NCBI RefSeq assembly: GCF_002760655.1
Contig: NZ_PDOC01000011.1
Coordinates: 98,276-162,275 of the forward strand
Origin: Massilia eurypsychrophila
Lineage (GTDB): Bacteria; Pseudomonadota; Gammaproteobacteria; Burkholderiales; Burkholderiaceae_D
Reading direction: 5' to 3'
Length of the DNA stretch: 64,000 nucleotides
In this document: positions 1 through 8,920 of the stretch, piece after piece
Layout of the letters: each line of letters starts with the position of its first letter
Position numbering within the stretch: position 1 is the stretch's first letter
The notes under the pieces: model-generated
Told to the model about the DNA's origin: nothing
Database searches by the model: none
Seen by the model: only the letters and a program-made list of their open reading frames with translations
Position numbers and translations under genes: made by a program

Positions 1-239
1 CCGTTCTGGAAGCCGGTGATGCCGCCGCCGGCGGTGTAGAAGTCGGCCGCCGACTTGGTTTTGGCCGCCGCCCACTTGGTGATGAACAGCGTCAGCACGA
101 CGAACGCGCCGAACATCGCGATGGCGGTCCAGTTGCGCGGCTGCTGTTCGGTGGCGCCGATGACGTCGGCGGCGCCGGCCAGGCCGGCAGCGGTGAGCAG
201 AAGGAGGGCGGCGCCGCCTTGCGCGATGTGCGGCTTCAC
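1..239 (-). CDS. actP: Cation/acetate symporter ActP, N-terminal part (runs off the window)
   Basis: Sodium:solute symporter family permease that takes up acetate and other short carboxylates. Only the first 79 codons are present. They hold an N-terminal hydrophobic segment, a second hydrophobic stretch (about residues 36-50), and the family-typical [16 protein letters not shown] run near the window edge. I start it at a GTG that overlaps the stop of the upstream DUF485 gene (GTGA), with AGGGAGGT a few bases before it. The DUF485-symporter pair matches the yjcH-actP arrangement of E. coli. The call rests on that characteristic run and the gene pair. Confidence 0.9.
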   Translation of the reverse strand, partial: MKPHIAQGGAALLLLTAAGLAGAADVIGATEQQPRNWTAIAMFGAFVVLTLFITKWAAAKTKSAADFYTAGGGITGFQN

Positions 240-541
240 AGCACCTCCCTGCGGATAGCGTCGGTCAATTCGTCGAACTGCTGGTTGGCGCGCCAGACGT
301 AAATGCCGGTGACGAGCACGGTGAATACGATGACAAACAGGCCGACCGGGATGCCCCACGTCAGCACGCCGGCGCCGACGCGGGCGGCCAGCAGCTCCTT
401 GTTGAAGGCGATCAGCAGGATGAAGCCGTAGTAGACGACCATCATCATCGCCGTCAGTGTCCAGCCGAACACCGTGCGGATGTGCACCAGCTTCTGGTAG
501 TTCGGGTTCGCTACGATCTTCTGTACAAGGTCTTCTTCCAT
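236..541 (-). CDS. DUF485 family inner-membrane protein (YjcH-like)
   Basis: Small membrane protein of 101 residues with two hydrophobic segments (about residues 25-48 and 58-83), separated by a short charged loop. A hydrophilic N-terminus begins MEEDLVQKI and contains the family-typical [11 protein letters not shown]485 proteins are almost always encoded immediately upstream of an acetate/cation symporter, and here the stop overlaps the symporter start by four bases, so the two are translationally coupled. Its molecular role is not established; a helper function for the permease is inferred from context only. Confidence 0.9.
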   Translation of the reverse strand: MEEDLVQKIVANPNYQKLVHIRTVFGWTLTAMMMVVYYGFILLIAFNKELLAARVGAGVLTWGIPVGLFVIVFTVLVTGIYVWRANQQFDELTDAIRREVL

Positions 542-693
542 GGCAGCCCCCGATATTGCGCGCCGCTTCTGCGACAGTACAGACGCGCGTTCAATATCGT
601 ATTGACCCTGCCGGCAGCCTCACAGTTCCCGCTTGCCGGCGCCGATGCCACAATTTTTGCGCGCGGCGGGACGGAGCCGTGTTTTGGCCCAGC

Positions 694-1410
694 TTAAATC
701 TTCCGCACCTGCGCCGAAATTGCCTTCATGTTGCGCTCGTTGCGCTCGCTGTAGCGGTCGGTCAGATAGTCGGTGCGGCCGCGCGTCAGCAAGGTGAACT
801 TGTACAGTTCTTCCATCACGTCGACCACCCGATCGTAGTAGCCTGACGGCTTCATGCGTCCGGCCTCGTCGAACTCCTCGTACGCCTTCGGCACCGACGA
901 CTGGTTGGGGATGGTAAACATGCGCATCCAGCGCCCCAGCAGCCGCAGCGTATTGACGACGTTGAACGACTGCGAGCCGCCGCACACCTGCATCACGGCC
1001 AGCGTGCGTCCCTGGCTCGGACGCAGCGCGCCTTGTTCCAGCGGGATCCAGTCGATCTGGTTCTTCATCACCGCAGTAATGGCGCCGTGCCGTTCCGGGC
1101 TGCACCACACCTGGCCTTCCGACCACAACGACAATGCGCGCAGCTCAACAACTTTCGGGTGTGTCTCCGGTACGCTGCCGGCCATCGGCAATTCGCTCGG
1201 ATCGAAGATACGCACTTCGGCGCCGAAATACTCGAGAATGCGCGCCGCCTCAAACGTCAGCAAGCGGCTGAACGAACGTTCGCGCAGCGACCCGTACAGC
1301 ATCAGGATGCGCGGCGGGTGGTCAAGACAGCCAGTCGGCGCGAGCTTGTCAATATCCGGGATATCGAACTGCTCGGGGCGAATGTTGGGCAGATCCGCGA
1401 TCTTATCCAT
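694..1410 (-). CDS. arsH: Arsenical resistance flavoprotein ArsH
   Basis: NADPH-dependent FMN reductase-fold protein. Members of this family oxidise trivalent organoarsenicals and reduce quinones. The flavin-binding loop YGSLRERS is near residue 40 and the ArsH-type C-terminal half (TNRYSER-like [11 protein letters not shown]) is present. A longer frame opens at 1434, but I place the start at the ATG at 1410 (MDKIADLPN). It has GGAAAG before it, and ArsH proteins normally begin with a sequence of this kind; the ATG at 1434 has no ribosome site. Last gene of the leftward ars cluster; its start lies inside the end of a truncated arsC. Confidence 0.92.
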   Translation of the reverse strand: MDKIADLPNIRPEQFDIPDIDKLAPTGCLDHPPRILMLYGSLRERSFSRLLTFEAARILEYFGAEVRIFDPSELPMAGSVPETHPKVVELRALSLWSEGQVWCSPERHGAITAVMKNQIDWIPLEQGALRPSQGRTLAVMQVCGGSQSFNVVNTLRLLGRWMRMFTIPNQSSVPKAYEEFDEAGRMKPSGYYDRVVDVMEELYKFTLLTRGRTDYLTDRYSERNERNMKAISAQVRKI

Positions 1411-1531
1411 GCTGAACTCGCTTTCCCAGCTCATCGATCACGCGTTCGGCGTCTTCTTTGGCGTTACGAATAAGGGCCAGGGTATTACGCGAGGCGCCGC
1501 AATCCGGGTTGTGGTAAATCGTCACGGTCAT
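1403..1531 (-). pseudogene. arsC: Truncated glutaredoxin-type arsenate reductase arsC (N-terminal stump)
   Basis: A 42-codon frame starting MTVTIYHNPDCGASRN matches the N-terminus of Grx-dependent ArsC, including the catalytic Cys in the HNPxCxxSR motif (Cys11 here). Family members are about 115-140 residues. Similarity continues to about residue 25-30, then the frame runs into the arsH leader and stops at a TAA that overlaps the arsH start. The most economical reading is an internal deletion that removed most of arsC and left arsH closely behind arsB. Residues needed to bind the oxyanion further along are absent, so it should be inactive. It lies 13 bp behind arsB. Confidence 0.8.
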
Positions 1532-1544
1532 GCAGATTTCTCCA

Positions 1545-2825
1545 TCAGGAAAGGCGCAAAGCGAGTGCCGCCAGAGTAAGTACGAGCACCGGCAGCGTCA
1601 AAACGATGCCAACGCGGAAGTAATAGCCCCATGAGATCTTGATGTCCTTGCTCTCCAGGACATGCAGCCATAGCAGCGTCGCCAGGCTGCCGATGGGTGT
1701 GATCTTCGGCCCAAGATCGCTGCCAATGACATTCGCGTAGACCATGGCTTCACGCACCACGCCTTGCGATGTCGTGGCATCGATCGATAGAGCGCCGATC
1801 AAGACGGTCGGCATGTTGTTCATGATCGACGAGAGAATTGCCGTGATCAGCCCCGTGCCCAGGGCAGCGCCCCATACGCCGTACCTGGCGCATTCGTTGA
1901 GTACGGTTGCGAGATAGTCGGTCATGCCAGCATTGCGCAGGCCGTACACGACCAGATACATACCCAGTGAGAAAATAACGACTTGCCAGGGTGCGTTGCT
2001 CAGTACTTCGCGTGTCGCAATCTTGTGTCCGCGCGCGGCCACCGCGAGGAGCAGGGCGGCGCCCGCTGCCGCCACAGCACTGATGGGCACGCCAAGACGC
2101 TCCAGCCAGAAAAACCCGACCAGCAGCAGGCCGAGTACCCACCATCCGGTGACGAAGGTGGCACGGTCATGGATTGCTTCATCCGGCGTGCGCAGTTGGG
2201 CCACATCGTAATTGGCCGGTATATCCTTGCGAAAGAACCACATCAGCATTCCCAGCGTCGCCGCAACCGAGACCAGGTTCACCGGCACCATCACCGCGGC
2301 GTAGCGTCCAAAACTGATGTTGAAATAGTCGGCCGACACGATATTTACCAGGTTCGACACCACCAGCGGCAAGCTTGCCGTGTCGGCGATGAAGCCGGCC
2401 GCCATTACATAGGCCAGCGTTGCTTTGGCCGAGAAGCGCAGTGCACGCAGCATGGCGATCACGATGGGAGTGAGGATCAGGGCGGCGCCGTCGTTGGCAA
2501 ATAGCGCAGCGACCGAGGCGCCCAGCAACACGAGCAGCACGAACAGGCGCTTGCCGCTGCCCCGTCCCCAACGTGCGACGTGCAGCGCTGCCCACTCGAA
2601 AAAACCCGCCTTGTCGAGCAGGAGGCTGATGATGATCACGGCGACGAACGTTCCGGTAGCGTTCCATACGATGTGCCAGACCACCGGGATATCGGCGACG
2701 TGGATCACCCCGGCCAGCAGGGCGACGAGGGCGCCGGCGCTTGCGCTCCATCCGATACCAAGGCCGCGCGGCTGCCAGATTACGAGGATCAAGGTGACGA
2801 GGAAAATGAGGAACGCAAGAAGCAC
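1545..2825 (-). CDS. arsB: Arsenite efflux permease ArsB
   Basis: Inner-membrane arsenite/antimonite efflux protein of the ArsB/NhaD ion transporter superfamily, 426 residues, which is the family length. Hydrophobic throughout with about 11-12 predicted helices. Family-typical segments include [13 protein letters not shown] near residue 110 and IMNNMPTVL near residue 310. Starts at GTG with AAGG seven bases before it. It exports the arsenite made by the upstream reductases. A 72-bp gap separates it from the second arsenate reductase gene; a decayed arsC and then arsH follow. Confidence 0.95.
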   Translation of the reverse strand: MLLAFLIFLVTLILVIWQPRGLGIGWSASAGALVALLAGVIHVADIPVVWHIVWNATGTFVAVIIISLLLDKAGFFEWAALHVARWGRGSGKRLFVLLVLLGASVAALFANDGAALILTPIVIAMLRALRFSAKATLAYVMAAGFIADTASLPLVVSNLVNIVSADYFNISFGRYAAVMVPVNLVSVAATLGMLMWFFRKDIPANYDVAQLRTPDEAIHDRATFVTGWWVLGLLLVGFFWLERLGVPISAVAAAGAALLLAVAARGHKIATREVLSNAPWQVVIFSLGMYLVVYGLRNAGMTDYLATVLNECARYGVWGAALGTGLITAILSSIMNNMPTVLIGALSIDATTSQGVVREAMVYANVIGSDLGPKITPIGSLATLLWLHVLESKDIKISWGYYFRVGIVLTLPVLVLTLAALALRLS

Positions 2826-2897
2826 GGCTGGCCTTGAAAGTAATGTCGATGAGAATGTGGAACCGGCCCACGGGCCAGGCGAAAACCAGTGGCCCGA

Positions 2898-3377
2898 TCA
2901 GGCCAGGATGGTGCCGATCCGGTCGAGTTCAGTCTTCAGTGCGGCCTTGTCGTTGGCCAGGTCGGCCAGGGGCAGCGCAAGAAATGCTTCGATGCGCGCG
3001 CGGATGATGCGATAGGTCTGCTCGAAAGCGCTGTTGATTTCCTCCTCCGTGCCGACGATGTGGCCGGGATCGTCGACGCCCCAGTGCGTACGCAGCACCG
3101 GGCCCAGATAGGCCGGGCAGGTTTCGCCAGCGGCGCTTCCGCACACTGTGACGACAATATCGGGTGTCACCGGCAGCTCGTCCCACGACTTGCTGTAGTA
3201 GCCCTGCGTCGACATGCCTTTGCTGTGCAAAAGCGCCACGGCGCGTGGGTGGAGCTTGCCGGCCGGCTGGCTGCCGGCGCTGATCGCCTTCAGCCCGGAC
3301 GGCGCCAGGTGGTTGAAGATTGCTTCAGAGAGGATGGAGCGGCAAGAGTTGCCGGTGCAAAGAAAGAGAATGTTCAT
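2898..3377 (-). CDS. arsC: Arsenate reductase, low-molecular-weight phosphatase family (copy 2)
   Basis: Reduces arsenate to arsenite with a phosphatase-type P-loop. The start at 3377 gives MNILFLCTGNSCRS, placing the nucleophilic Cys at residue 7 and the P-loop CTGNSCRS at once; the longer frame to 3431 adds a tail that does not look coding and overlaps the upstream gene. The redox pair VCGSAAGETC and the HWGVDDP motif of arsenate reductases are present. 159 residues. It follows the first copy by 19 bp. Relative to copy 1 it has an extra Cys inside the P-loop (NSCRS instead of NSARS). Confidence 0.9.
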   Translation of the reverse strand: MNILFLCTGNSCRSILSEAIFNHLAPSGLKAISAGSQPAGKLHPRAVALLHSKGMSTQGYYSKSWDELPVTPDIVVTVCGSAAGETCPAYLGPVLRTHWGVDDPGHIVGTEEEINSAFEQTYRIIRARIEAFLALPLADLANDKAALKTELDRIGTILA

Positions 3378-3396
3378 AGGGGCTTTGGGGTGACAA

Positions 3397-3897
3397 TTAA
3401 ACAGGGGTAGTGCCGATGGTCTGGATTTCACGCTGGATCGCGTTTTTTTCCAGCATGTGCAGAGGCAGGCTCAGAAAAATGTTCACGCGTGTCATGATCT
3501 GGCGGAAGATGCGATGGAAAGCGGCGCGCTTTTCCTCATCGGTTCCGACTACTGCCGCAGGGTCTTCGAAACCCCAGTGCGCCGACATGGGATGGCCGGG
3601 CCAGTAAGGACATACCTCGCCGGCGGCGTTGTCGCAAACGGTGAAAATGAAATCCATGTGCGGCGCGGCCGGCGTCGCAAATTCATCCCAGCTTTTGCTG
3701 CGCAGCTGCTCGATTGGATACCCCGTTTCCGTCACCAGCTCAAGGGCAAATGGGTTGACCGCGCCGCCAGGGGAACTGCCGGCTGAAAAGCCGCGGAAGC
3801 GGCCCTTGGCCATCGTCGTCAACAACGCTTCGGCCATGATGCTGCGGGCCGAGTTGCCGGTGCAGAGGAATAGTACGTTGTAAATTTTCTCTTGCAT
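3397..3897 (-). CDS. arsC: Arsenate reductase, low-molecular-weight phosphatase family (copy 1)
   Basis: 166-residue arsenate reductase of the LMW protein tyrosine phosphatase fold. The P-loop CTGNSARS has the nucleophilic Cys12; the resolving cysteine pair lies in FTVCDNAAGEVCP. HWGFEDP and a C-terminal helical part follow, as expected. It sits directly behind arsR (13-bp gap) and ahead of a paralogue, so arsenate reduction is encoded twice in tandem. Expected to be induced by arsenite through ArsR. Confidence 0.92.
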   Translation of the reverse strand: MQEKIYNVLFLCTGNSARSIMAEALLTTMAKGRFRGFSAGSSPGGAVNPFALELVTETGYPIEQLRSKSWDEFATPAAPHMDFIFTVCDNAAGEVCPYWPGHPMSAHWGFEDPAAVVGTDEEKRAAFHRIFRQIMTRVNIFLSLPLHMLEKNAIQREIQTIGTTPV

Positions 3898-3910
3898 GGG
3901 AAACTCCGGA

Positions 3911-4240
3911 TCAGGTGGGCGATTTCGAGGTGTCGCGAGCTATGGGGCCGCAAGGGACGCCGCCGCAGCAATTTTCGGTCAGGTAGCCGATCAGACTATT
4001 CATGACAACGACATCGGTCGAGTAAATGATGAAGCGGCCTTCGCTGCGCGAAGTGATAAGCCTGGCGTGCGAGAGCTCCTTCAAGTGAAACGACAGCGAA
4101 GAAGGCGCGATGTCGAGTTGCTCGGCGATCCTGGTCGCAGCCATTCCTTCGGGACCCACTTGTACCATCAGCCGAAAAATGGCGAGCCGGCTCTCTTGGG
4201 CGATGGCGGACAAGGCCGTCAACACTTCCTTGGTATCCAT
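3911..4240 (-). CDS. arsR: ArsR-family arsenite-responsive repressor
   Basis: Winged-helix repressor of 109 residues when started at MDTKEV (ATG at 4240, GGAAG eight bases upstream); a start at 4255 would lie next to the operator and lacks this site. Helix-turn-helix around residues 33-58 (TRIAEQL...PSSLSFHLKEL). Instead of the Cys-x-Cys near the DNA-binding helix known from E. coli plasmid ArsR, a cysteine cluster lies at the C-terminal end: Cys91, Cys92 and Cys97 (NCCGGVPC). That resembles the C-terminal Cys triad described for Acidithiobacillus ferrooxidans ArsR. First gene of the ars operon; two operator-like palindromes precede it. Confidence 0.93.
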   Translation of the reverse strand: MDTKEVLTALSAIAQESRLAIFRLMVQVGPEGMAATRIAEQLDIAPSSLSFHLKELSHARLITSRSEGRFIIYSTDVVVMNSLIGYLTENCCGGVPCGPIARDTSKSPT

Positions 4241-4257
4241 ATGATTCACTTCCATTA

Positions 4258-4317
4258 TTCAGTAATTATCGAAGTATTTTAGCTTAGAAGCTTCAACGAT
4301 TCAAATATTATCGAATC
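4258..4317 (-). promoter_or_regulatory. ars operon control region with two ArsR-like operator motifs
   Basis: Two copies of the motif ttcaNNNattatcgaa-type occur at 4258-4273 and 4300-4315 (13 of 16 positions identical, 42 bp apart). The upstream one sits inside a near-perfect palindrome, gattcaaatattatcgaatc, at 4298-4317. AT-rich dyads of this kind are the usual targets of ArsR/SmtB repressors. The pair lies just upstream of arsR, so autoregulation of the operon is the natural reading. Confidence 0.65.
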
Positions 4318-4381
4318 ATTGTGACAGTGTCGTGACGTCTTTCAGGCACGCTGGCTTAGCACGACGGTCTTAGTGCCAACT

Positions 4382-4420
4382 AAAAAAAAAAGCGTCGCGC
4401 CCGCCATTGGCGGACCCGAC
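4382..4420 (-). terminator. Rho-independent terminator behind paoC
   Basis: Read on the minus strand, a stem around CCGCC-AAT-GGCGG, extended by GTCG/CGAC pairs, is followed by an uninterrupted run of ten T residues. It lies about 50 bp past the paoC stop codon. It would insulate the ars promoter region from the paoABC transcript. Confidence 0.75.
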
Positions 4421-4467
4421 TTCCTGCAGAGGCTCGCATCCCTGCCGAGCCTCAAGCTGCGCGGCGC

Positions 4468-6672
4468 TTAGATGATCGCCGGCAGTTTCGGCAGCAGCTT
4501 GTCGAGCGTGATCGGATACTCGCGCACCCGCACCCCCGTCGCGTTGTAGATTGCATTTGCAATCGCCGCGCCCACGCCGCAGATGCCGAGCTCGCCTACG
4601 CCCTTCGCCTTCATCGGCGACGACATCGGGTCGGTCTCGTCCAGGAAAATGACTTCCTGGTGCGGGATGTCCGAATGCACCGGCACCTCGTAGCTGGCCA
4701 GGTCATGGTTGACGAAGAAACCGAAGTCCTGCCGCTTGTCGACATACAGCTCCTCCATCAGCGCCGCGCCGACGCCCATCGTCATCGCGCCGATCACCTG
4801 GCTGCGCGCCGACTTCGGATTGAGGATGCGCCCGGCCGCGCAGACGGCCAGCATGCGCCGCACCCGCGTCTCGCCCGTGAAGGCATCGACTGCCACTTCG
4901 ACGAAGTGGGCACCAAACGTCGACTGCTGGAACTTTTTGTCGAGGTCGCCGTATTCCATGAAGTCCTCGGCCACCAACGGGCCGCTGGCGGCCGCCTGGC
5001 GCAAGGGCAGGGAGCGGCCGCCCGATTTCACCATGCCATCGGCAAACTCCACATCGGCAGCAGGCAGCCCCAGCTTTTCGGCCACCGCGGTGCGCATCTT
5101 GACGCAGGCGGCGTACACGCCGGCGGTCGAACTGTTGGCGCCCCACTGGCCGCCGGAGCCGGCCGAGACGGGAAAGTCCGAGTCGCCCAGCTTGACGGCC
5201 ACCATGTTCAGCGGCACACCCATCATTTCGGCGGCCGTCTGGGCAATGATGGTGTAACTGCCGGTGCCGATGTCGGTCATGTCGGTTTCGACCGTCACCA
5301 GGCCGTTCGCGTCGAGGCGGATGCGCGCGGCCGACTTCATCACCAGGTTGTTGCGGAGAGCGGAGGCCACGCCCATGCCGATCAGCCATTGGCCTTCGCG
5401 CACCGTGCCCGGCACCGGGTCGCGCTTGTTCCAGCCGAAGCGCTCGGCGCCGCTGCGCATGCAGTCGATCAGGCGGCGCTGCGAGAAGCGGCGGTCCGGC
5501 TTTTCAGGATCGACCTTGGTGTCGTTGAGGATGCGAAACGTCACCGGATCGATCTTCAGCTTTTCTGCCATCTCGTCCATGGCGATTTCGAGCGCCATCA
5601 TGCCCGGCGCCTCGCCCGGTGCGCGCATCGCATTGCCTTCTGGCAGGTCGAGCACGGCCAGGCGCATCGACGTCATGCGGTTCGGGCCGGCATAGAGCAG
5701 GCGAGTCTGCAGCACGGCGACTTCGAGGTTGCCGCCGGGCAGGTCGCCGGACCACGATTCATGGCCTATCGACGTGATCTTGCCGTCGCGGCTGGCGCCA
5801 ATGCGGATGCGCTGGATCGTCGCCGGCCGGTGCGTCGTGTTATTGATCATCATCGGCCGCGGCAGCGCCACCTTGACCGGCCGCTTGACCGCGCGCGCGC
5901 CGAGCGCGGCCAGCACCGCCTCGGCGCGCAAGAACAGCTTGCCGCCGAAGCCGCCGCCGATGAACGGCGATATCAGGCGCACGTTTTCCTTCGGCACGCC
6001 GAGCGTCTTGGCCAGGTCGCCGCGCGTCCAGTTGATCATCTGGTTCGACGTCCACACGGTCAGCTTGTCGCCTTCCCACGCGGCGATCGACGCGTGCGGC
6101 TCCATCATCGCGTGCGACTGGTCGGGCGTGGTGTAGGTGGCATCGAGCTTGACCGGCGCCGCGGCGAATGCGCCGGCGAAGTTGCCGAACTTCGAATCGG
6201 GCTGGTCTTTCTTGGGCTTCTTGGCGGTATCTTTTGCCTTGGCCAGGTCGTAGGCGCCGCTGGCCTTGATGTACTTCACGCGCACCAGGCTGGCGGCGGC
6301 GCGCGCCTGTTCGAACGTTTCGGCCACCACCAGCGCGACCGCCTGGTGATAGTGATCGACTTCGGGACCGGCCAGCAGCCTGGCGGTATTGAAGTCGCCC
6401 TTGCCGAGCTTGCCGGCGCTGTCGGCGGTGACGATGGTGAGCACGCCCGGCGCGCGGCGCGCCTCGGCCAGGTCGATCGAACCGATGCGGCCCTTCGATA
6501 TGGCGGCGGCGACGACGTAGCCAACCGCCGCATTCGGCGCGGCGGCGTGCTGTTCATGCGCATACAGGGCGGTGCCGGTGGTCTTCATCGGACCGTCGAT
6601 GCGGTCGACCGGCTTGCCGACAATCTTCAGCTGGTCGATCGGATTGGTGGTGGCGGGAGTGGAAAATTTCAT
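4468..6672 (-). CDS. paoC: Periplasmic aldehyde oxidoreductase, molybdenum-binding subunit PaoC
   Basis: Large molybdopterin subunit of a xanthine dehydrogenase-family aldehyde oxidase. Started at MKFSTPATT (6672), it has 734 residues, matching E. coli PaoC. The frame open further upstream is a shadow of the FAD subunit. N-terminal aldehyde oxidase a/b hammerhead domain with IVGKPVDRIDG near residue 15; molybdenum-binding half with FIGGGFGGK and RAPGEAPG. The catalytic glutamate is visible as Glu694 in KGVGELGICG. Third gene of a three-gene operon, four bases behind paoB. The protein should reach the periplasm with the Tat-exported PaoA. No PaoD-type cofactor chaperone is encoded nearby. Confidence 0.92.
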   Translation of the reverse strand: MKFSTPATTNPIDQLKIVGKPVDRIDGPMKTTGTALYAHEQHAAAPNAAVGYVVAAAISKGRIGSIDLAEARRAPGVLTIVTADSAGKLGKGDFNTARLLAGPEVDHYHQAVALVVAETFEQARAAASLVRVKYIKASGAYDLAKAKDTAKKPKKDQPDSKFGNFAGAFAAAPVKLDATYTTPDQSHAMMEPHASIAAWEGDKLTVWTSNQMINWTRGDLAKTLGVPKENVRLISPFIGGGFGGKLFLRAEAVLAALGARAVKRPVKVALPRPMMINNTTHRPATIQRIRIGASRDGKITSIGHESWSGDLPGGNLEVAVLQTRLLYAGPNRMTSMRLAVLDLPEGNAMRAPGEAPGMMALEIAMDEMAEKLKIDPVTFRILNDTKVDPEKPDRRFSQRRLIDCMRSGAERFGWNKRDPVPGTVREGQWLIGMGVASALRNNLVMKSAARIRLDANGLVTVETDMTDIGTGSYTIIAQTAAEMMGVPLNMVAVKLGDSDFPVSAGSGGQWGANSSTAGVYAACVKMRTAVAEKLGLPAADVEFADGMVKSGGRSLPLRQAAASGPLVAEDFMEYGDLDKKFQQSTFGAHFVEVAVDAFTGETRVRRMLAVCAAGRILNPKSARSQVIGAMTMGVGAALMEELYVDKRQDFGFFVNHDLASYEVPVHSDIPHQEVIFLDETDPMSSPMKAKGVGELGICGVGAAIANAIYNATGVRVREYPITLDKLLPKLPAII

Positions 6673-6676
6673 GCGG

Positions 6677-7630
6677 TCAGCCTTTCTTCGCGTCCGCCAG
6701 CACGGCGGCGAGGGTCCGCTGGACCAGGATAGTTTTGAAGGCGTTGTGCGCCGTGGTCTTGCCGCCGGCCAGCATCTGGTCGGCAACGACTTTGGCGCCG
6801 CGCGGCAAGCTCGCTTCGGCCACCTCGACGCGCCACGGCTTGTGCGCCACGCCGCCGAGGGCGACACGGCCGCCGCCGTCGGGCTGGATGATGGCCGCCA
6901 CCGAGACCAGCGCAAACGCGTACGACGAACGGTCGCGCACCTTGCGGTAGACCTGCCGCCCGCCCACCGGTTTTGGCAGCTTGACGCTGGTGATCAGTTC
7001 GCCTGGCATCAGCGCGTTTTCGATATGAGGCGTGTTGCCCGGCAGCTTATGGAAGTCGGCGATCGGAATCGTGCGCACCGAGCCGTCCGGGCGGATCGTT
7101 TCGATCTCGGCGTCGAGCACGCGCATCGCGATCGCCATGTCGCTCGGGTGGGTGGCGATGCACGATTTGCTCGAACCGACGATGGCGTGGGTGCGGCTGA
7201 TGCCGCCGATGGCGGAGCAGCCGCTGCCCGGCACGCGCTTGTTGCACGGCTGGTTGGTGTCGTAGAAATAGGCGCAGCGGGTGCGCTGCAGCAGGTTGCC
7301 CGACGTCGTGGCCTTGTTGCGCAGCTGCCCGGAAGCGCCCGACAGCAAGGCGCGCGACAGCACCGCGTAGTCGCGCCGCACGCGCAGGTCGGACGCCAGG
7401 TCGGTGTTGCGCACCAGGGCGCCGATGCGCAGCGAGCCGTCGGCAAGCGCTTCGATCTTGTTCAGTGCCAGGCCGTTGACGTCGATCAGGTGGGTCGGCG
7501 TCTCGATTTCGAGCTTCATCAGGTCGAGCAGGTTGGTGCCGCCGGCGATGAACCTGGAGTTCGGGGTGCGCAGCGCGGCGGCGGCCGCTTCAGCCGGCGT
7601 GCTCGCGCGCTGATAGGTAAACGCCTTCAT
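6677..7630 (-). CDS. paoB: Periplasmic aldehyde oxidoreductase, FAD-binding subunit PaoB
   Basis: Medium FAD subunit of 317 residues, the same size as E. coli PaoB. N-terminal PCMH-type FAD domain with [13 protein letters not shown] near residue 28, followed by [13 protein letters not shown]. The cysteine-bearing insert ([15 protein letters not shown] and GSGCSAIGG) is where E. coli PaoB carries an additional Fe-S cluster, so a second cluster type is likely here too. It transfers electrons between the Fe-S subunit and the molybdenum subunit. Its start overlaps the paoA stop (ATGA). Confidence 0.92.
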   Translation of the reverse strand: MKAFTYQRASTPAEAAAAALRTPNSRFIAGGTNLLDLMKLEIETPTHLIDVNGLALNKIEALADGSLRIGALVRNTDLASDLRVRRDYAVLSRALLSGASGQLRNKATTSGNLLQRTRCAYFYDTNQPCNKRVPGSGCSAIGGISRTHAIVGSSKSCIATHPSDMAIAMRVLDAEIETIRPDGSVRTIPIADFHKLPGNTPHIENALMPGELITSVKLPKPVGGRQVYRKVRDRSSYAFALVSVAAIIQPDGGGRVALGGVAHKPWRVEVAEASLPRGAKVVADQMLAGGKTTAHNAFKTILVQRTLAAVLADAKKG

Positions 7631-8277
7631 GTCGTGCTCCCGGCCACCTCGGTAATTGCATCGAGGATATTCGAATAGGCGCCGCAGCGGCAGATGTTGC
7701 CGCTCATGCGCTCGCGGATTTCTTCGGCGTTCATTGGCGGCGGCGCGCCCAGGTCGGCGGTGACGTGGCTCGGAATGCCTTGCTTGATTTCACCGATGAC
7801 CGCAACGGCCGAGCAGATCTGCCCCGGAGTGCAGTAACCGCACTGGTAACCGTCGTGCTTGACGAAGGCGGTCTGCATCGCGTGCATCTTGCCCGGGTTG
7901 CCCAGGCCTTCGATCGTCGTGACGCTGGCGCCTTCATGCATCACGGCGAGCGTGAGGCAGGAATTGATGCGCCGGCCGTCGACGATGACGGTGCAGGCGC
8001 CGCACTGGCCGTGGTCGCAGCCTTTCTTGGTGCCGGTCAGGTGCAGGTTCTCGCGCAGCGCGTCGAGCAGCGACGTGCGCGTGTCGACGTCGAGCTGGCG
8101 GATAGTGCCGTTGACGTTGATCGATACTTTGTTGATGACCGGAGGGATGCCGGGCGCGGCCGGAGTGGATGCTTCCTGGGCGCCGGCCATCGAGGGCACC
8201 GCGGCGGCGGAGGCCGATATCGCACTCATGATCAGCAGGTCGCGCCTGGTAATTTTTACGTCGCTGAAGTCGTCCAT
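7627..8277 (-). CDS. paoA: Periplasmic aldehyde oxidoreductase, 2Fe-2S subunit PaoA
   Basis: Small iron-sulfur subunit. The start at 8277 (MDDFSDVK) has AGGTA upstream and puts a twin-arginine signal at once (ITRRDLLIM, then a hydrophobic stretch ending near SMAGAQ), so the folded complex should be exported by Tat. Two 2Fe-2S domains follow: plant-ferredoxin-like [10 protein letters not shown]...C, and the four-helix domain QCGYCTPGQ...NICRCGAY. About 216 residues. First gene of paoABC; it would oxidise aldehydes in the periplasm and pass electrons onward. Confidence 0.93.
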   Translation of the reverse strand: MDDFSDVKITRRDLLIMSAISASAAAVPSMAGAQEASTPAAPGIPPVINKVSINVNGTIRQLDVDTRTSLLDALRENLHLTGTKKGCDHGQCGACTVIVDGRRINSCLTLAVMHEGASVTTIEGLGNPGKMHAMQTAFVKHDGYQCGYCTPGQICSAVAVIGEIKQGIPSHVTADLGAPPPMNAEEIRERMSGNICRCGAYSNILDAITEVAGSTT

Positions 8278-8572
8278 CGTGGTTGTACCTGTACGTGATG
8301 TGGTGACGTCCTTCGCGAACAAATGACGCGCATCTTTGCGAAGGGCAATAAAAGGGCGGCATATGCCACCTGGCTCCGTTCTATTCTATGCCAGTTGCGA
8401 AGAATGCTACGTACGGTAGAGCGCTAGGCCCCATGAATGAAATTCATGAATGAAGTTCAGCCGCGCCGAGGGTTGATCGACCAAGCATGAGCAGCGTCAG
8501 AGGAAGCCACGGCGCCACCGTGCGCCGGCCCGGGACTGTGGGATGCTGTGCCGTGGCCAAAGAGGGCGGAGC

Positions 8573-8905
8573 ATGAATCGTACGTTGATCTATTTGCTGA
8601 CGTTCGCCGGCTTGACCGCTGCCGCCGCGCTGGCCACCGTGTACGTGCAGCGCGTGGCCGAAGACGAAGCGGTCGCGATCGCCAAGGCCAACGTGAGCCT
8701 TGCGCAGGCGGTCGGCATCGCCGAGCGCCACGTCGGCGGCAGGGCCGTGAGCGCCGAGTACGAGGATCAGCAAGGGCAGTGGGTATTCGCCGTCGAGGTC
8801 GTCAAGGGCAGAGGCACGATGGACGTCACCGTCGAGGCGGCGACCGGCAAGGTGCTGGCCGCGGTCGGCACCATCGACCCCGGCGGCGAGGCGGACAAGG
8901 ACTAG
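8573..8905 (+). CDS. PepSY-domain membrane-anchored protein
   Basis: 110 residues. Start at the ATG at 8573 (MNRTLIYLL) behind AGGGCGGA. One N-terminal hydrophobic segment (signal or anchor), then a PepSY-like domain: a helix with VSLAQAVGIAERHVGG, followed by strands ending VTVEAATGKVLA. PepSY domains occur in periplasmic proteins and can act as inhibitory or sensory modules. No partner is obvious; the next two genes are on the other strand. The 295 bp upstream of it, back to paoA, hold no other gene. Confidence 0.8.
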   Translation: MNRTLIYLLTFAGLTAAAALATVYVQRVAEDEAVAIAKANVSLAQAVGIAERHVGGRAVSAEYEDQQGQWVFAVEVVKGRGTMDVTVEAATGKVLAAVGTIDPGGEADKD

Positions 8906-8920
8906 CGCACCGGTTGCCGG

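Noticed and set aside
1411..1434. Upstream ATG at 1434 as arsH start
   Set aside because: No ribosome site; those codons are part of the decayed arsC segment, and the ATG at 1410 has GGAAAG and the usual ArsH N-terminus.
4660..6732. Long open frame on the plus strand opposite paoC
   Set aside because: Antisense shadow caused by high GC; its product is His/Arg/Ala-rich without motifs and it lies fully opposite a clear molybdoenzyme gene.
8432..8459. Short duplicated catgaatgaa motif upstream of the PepSY gene as an operator
   Set aside because: It is short, lies over 100 bp from either start codon and has no recognisable regulator; it may be chance.
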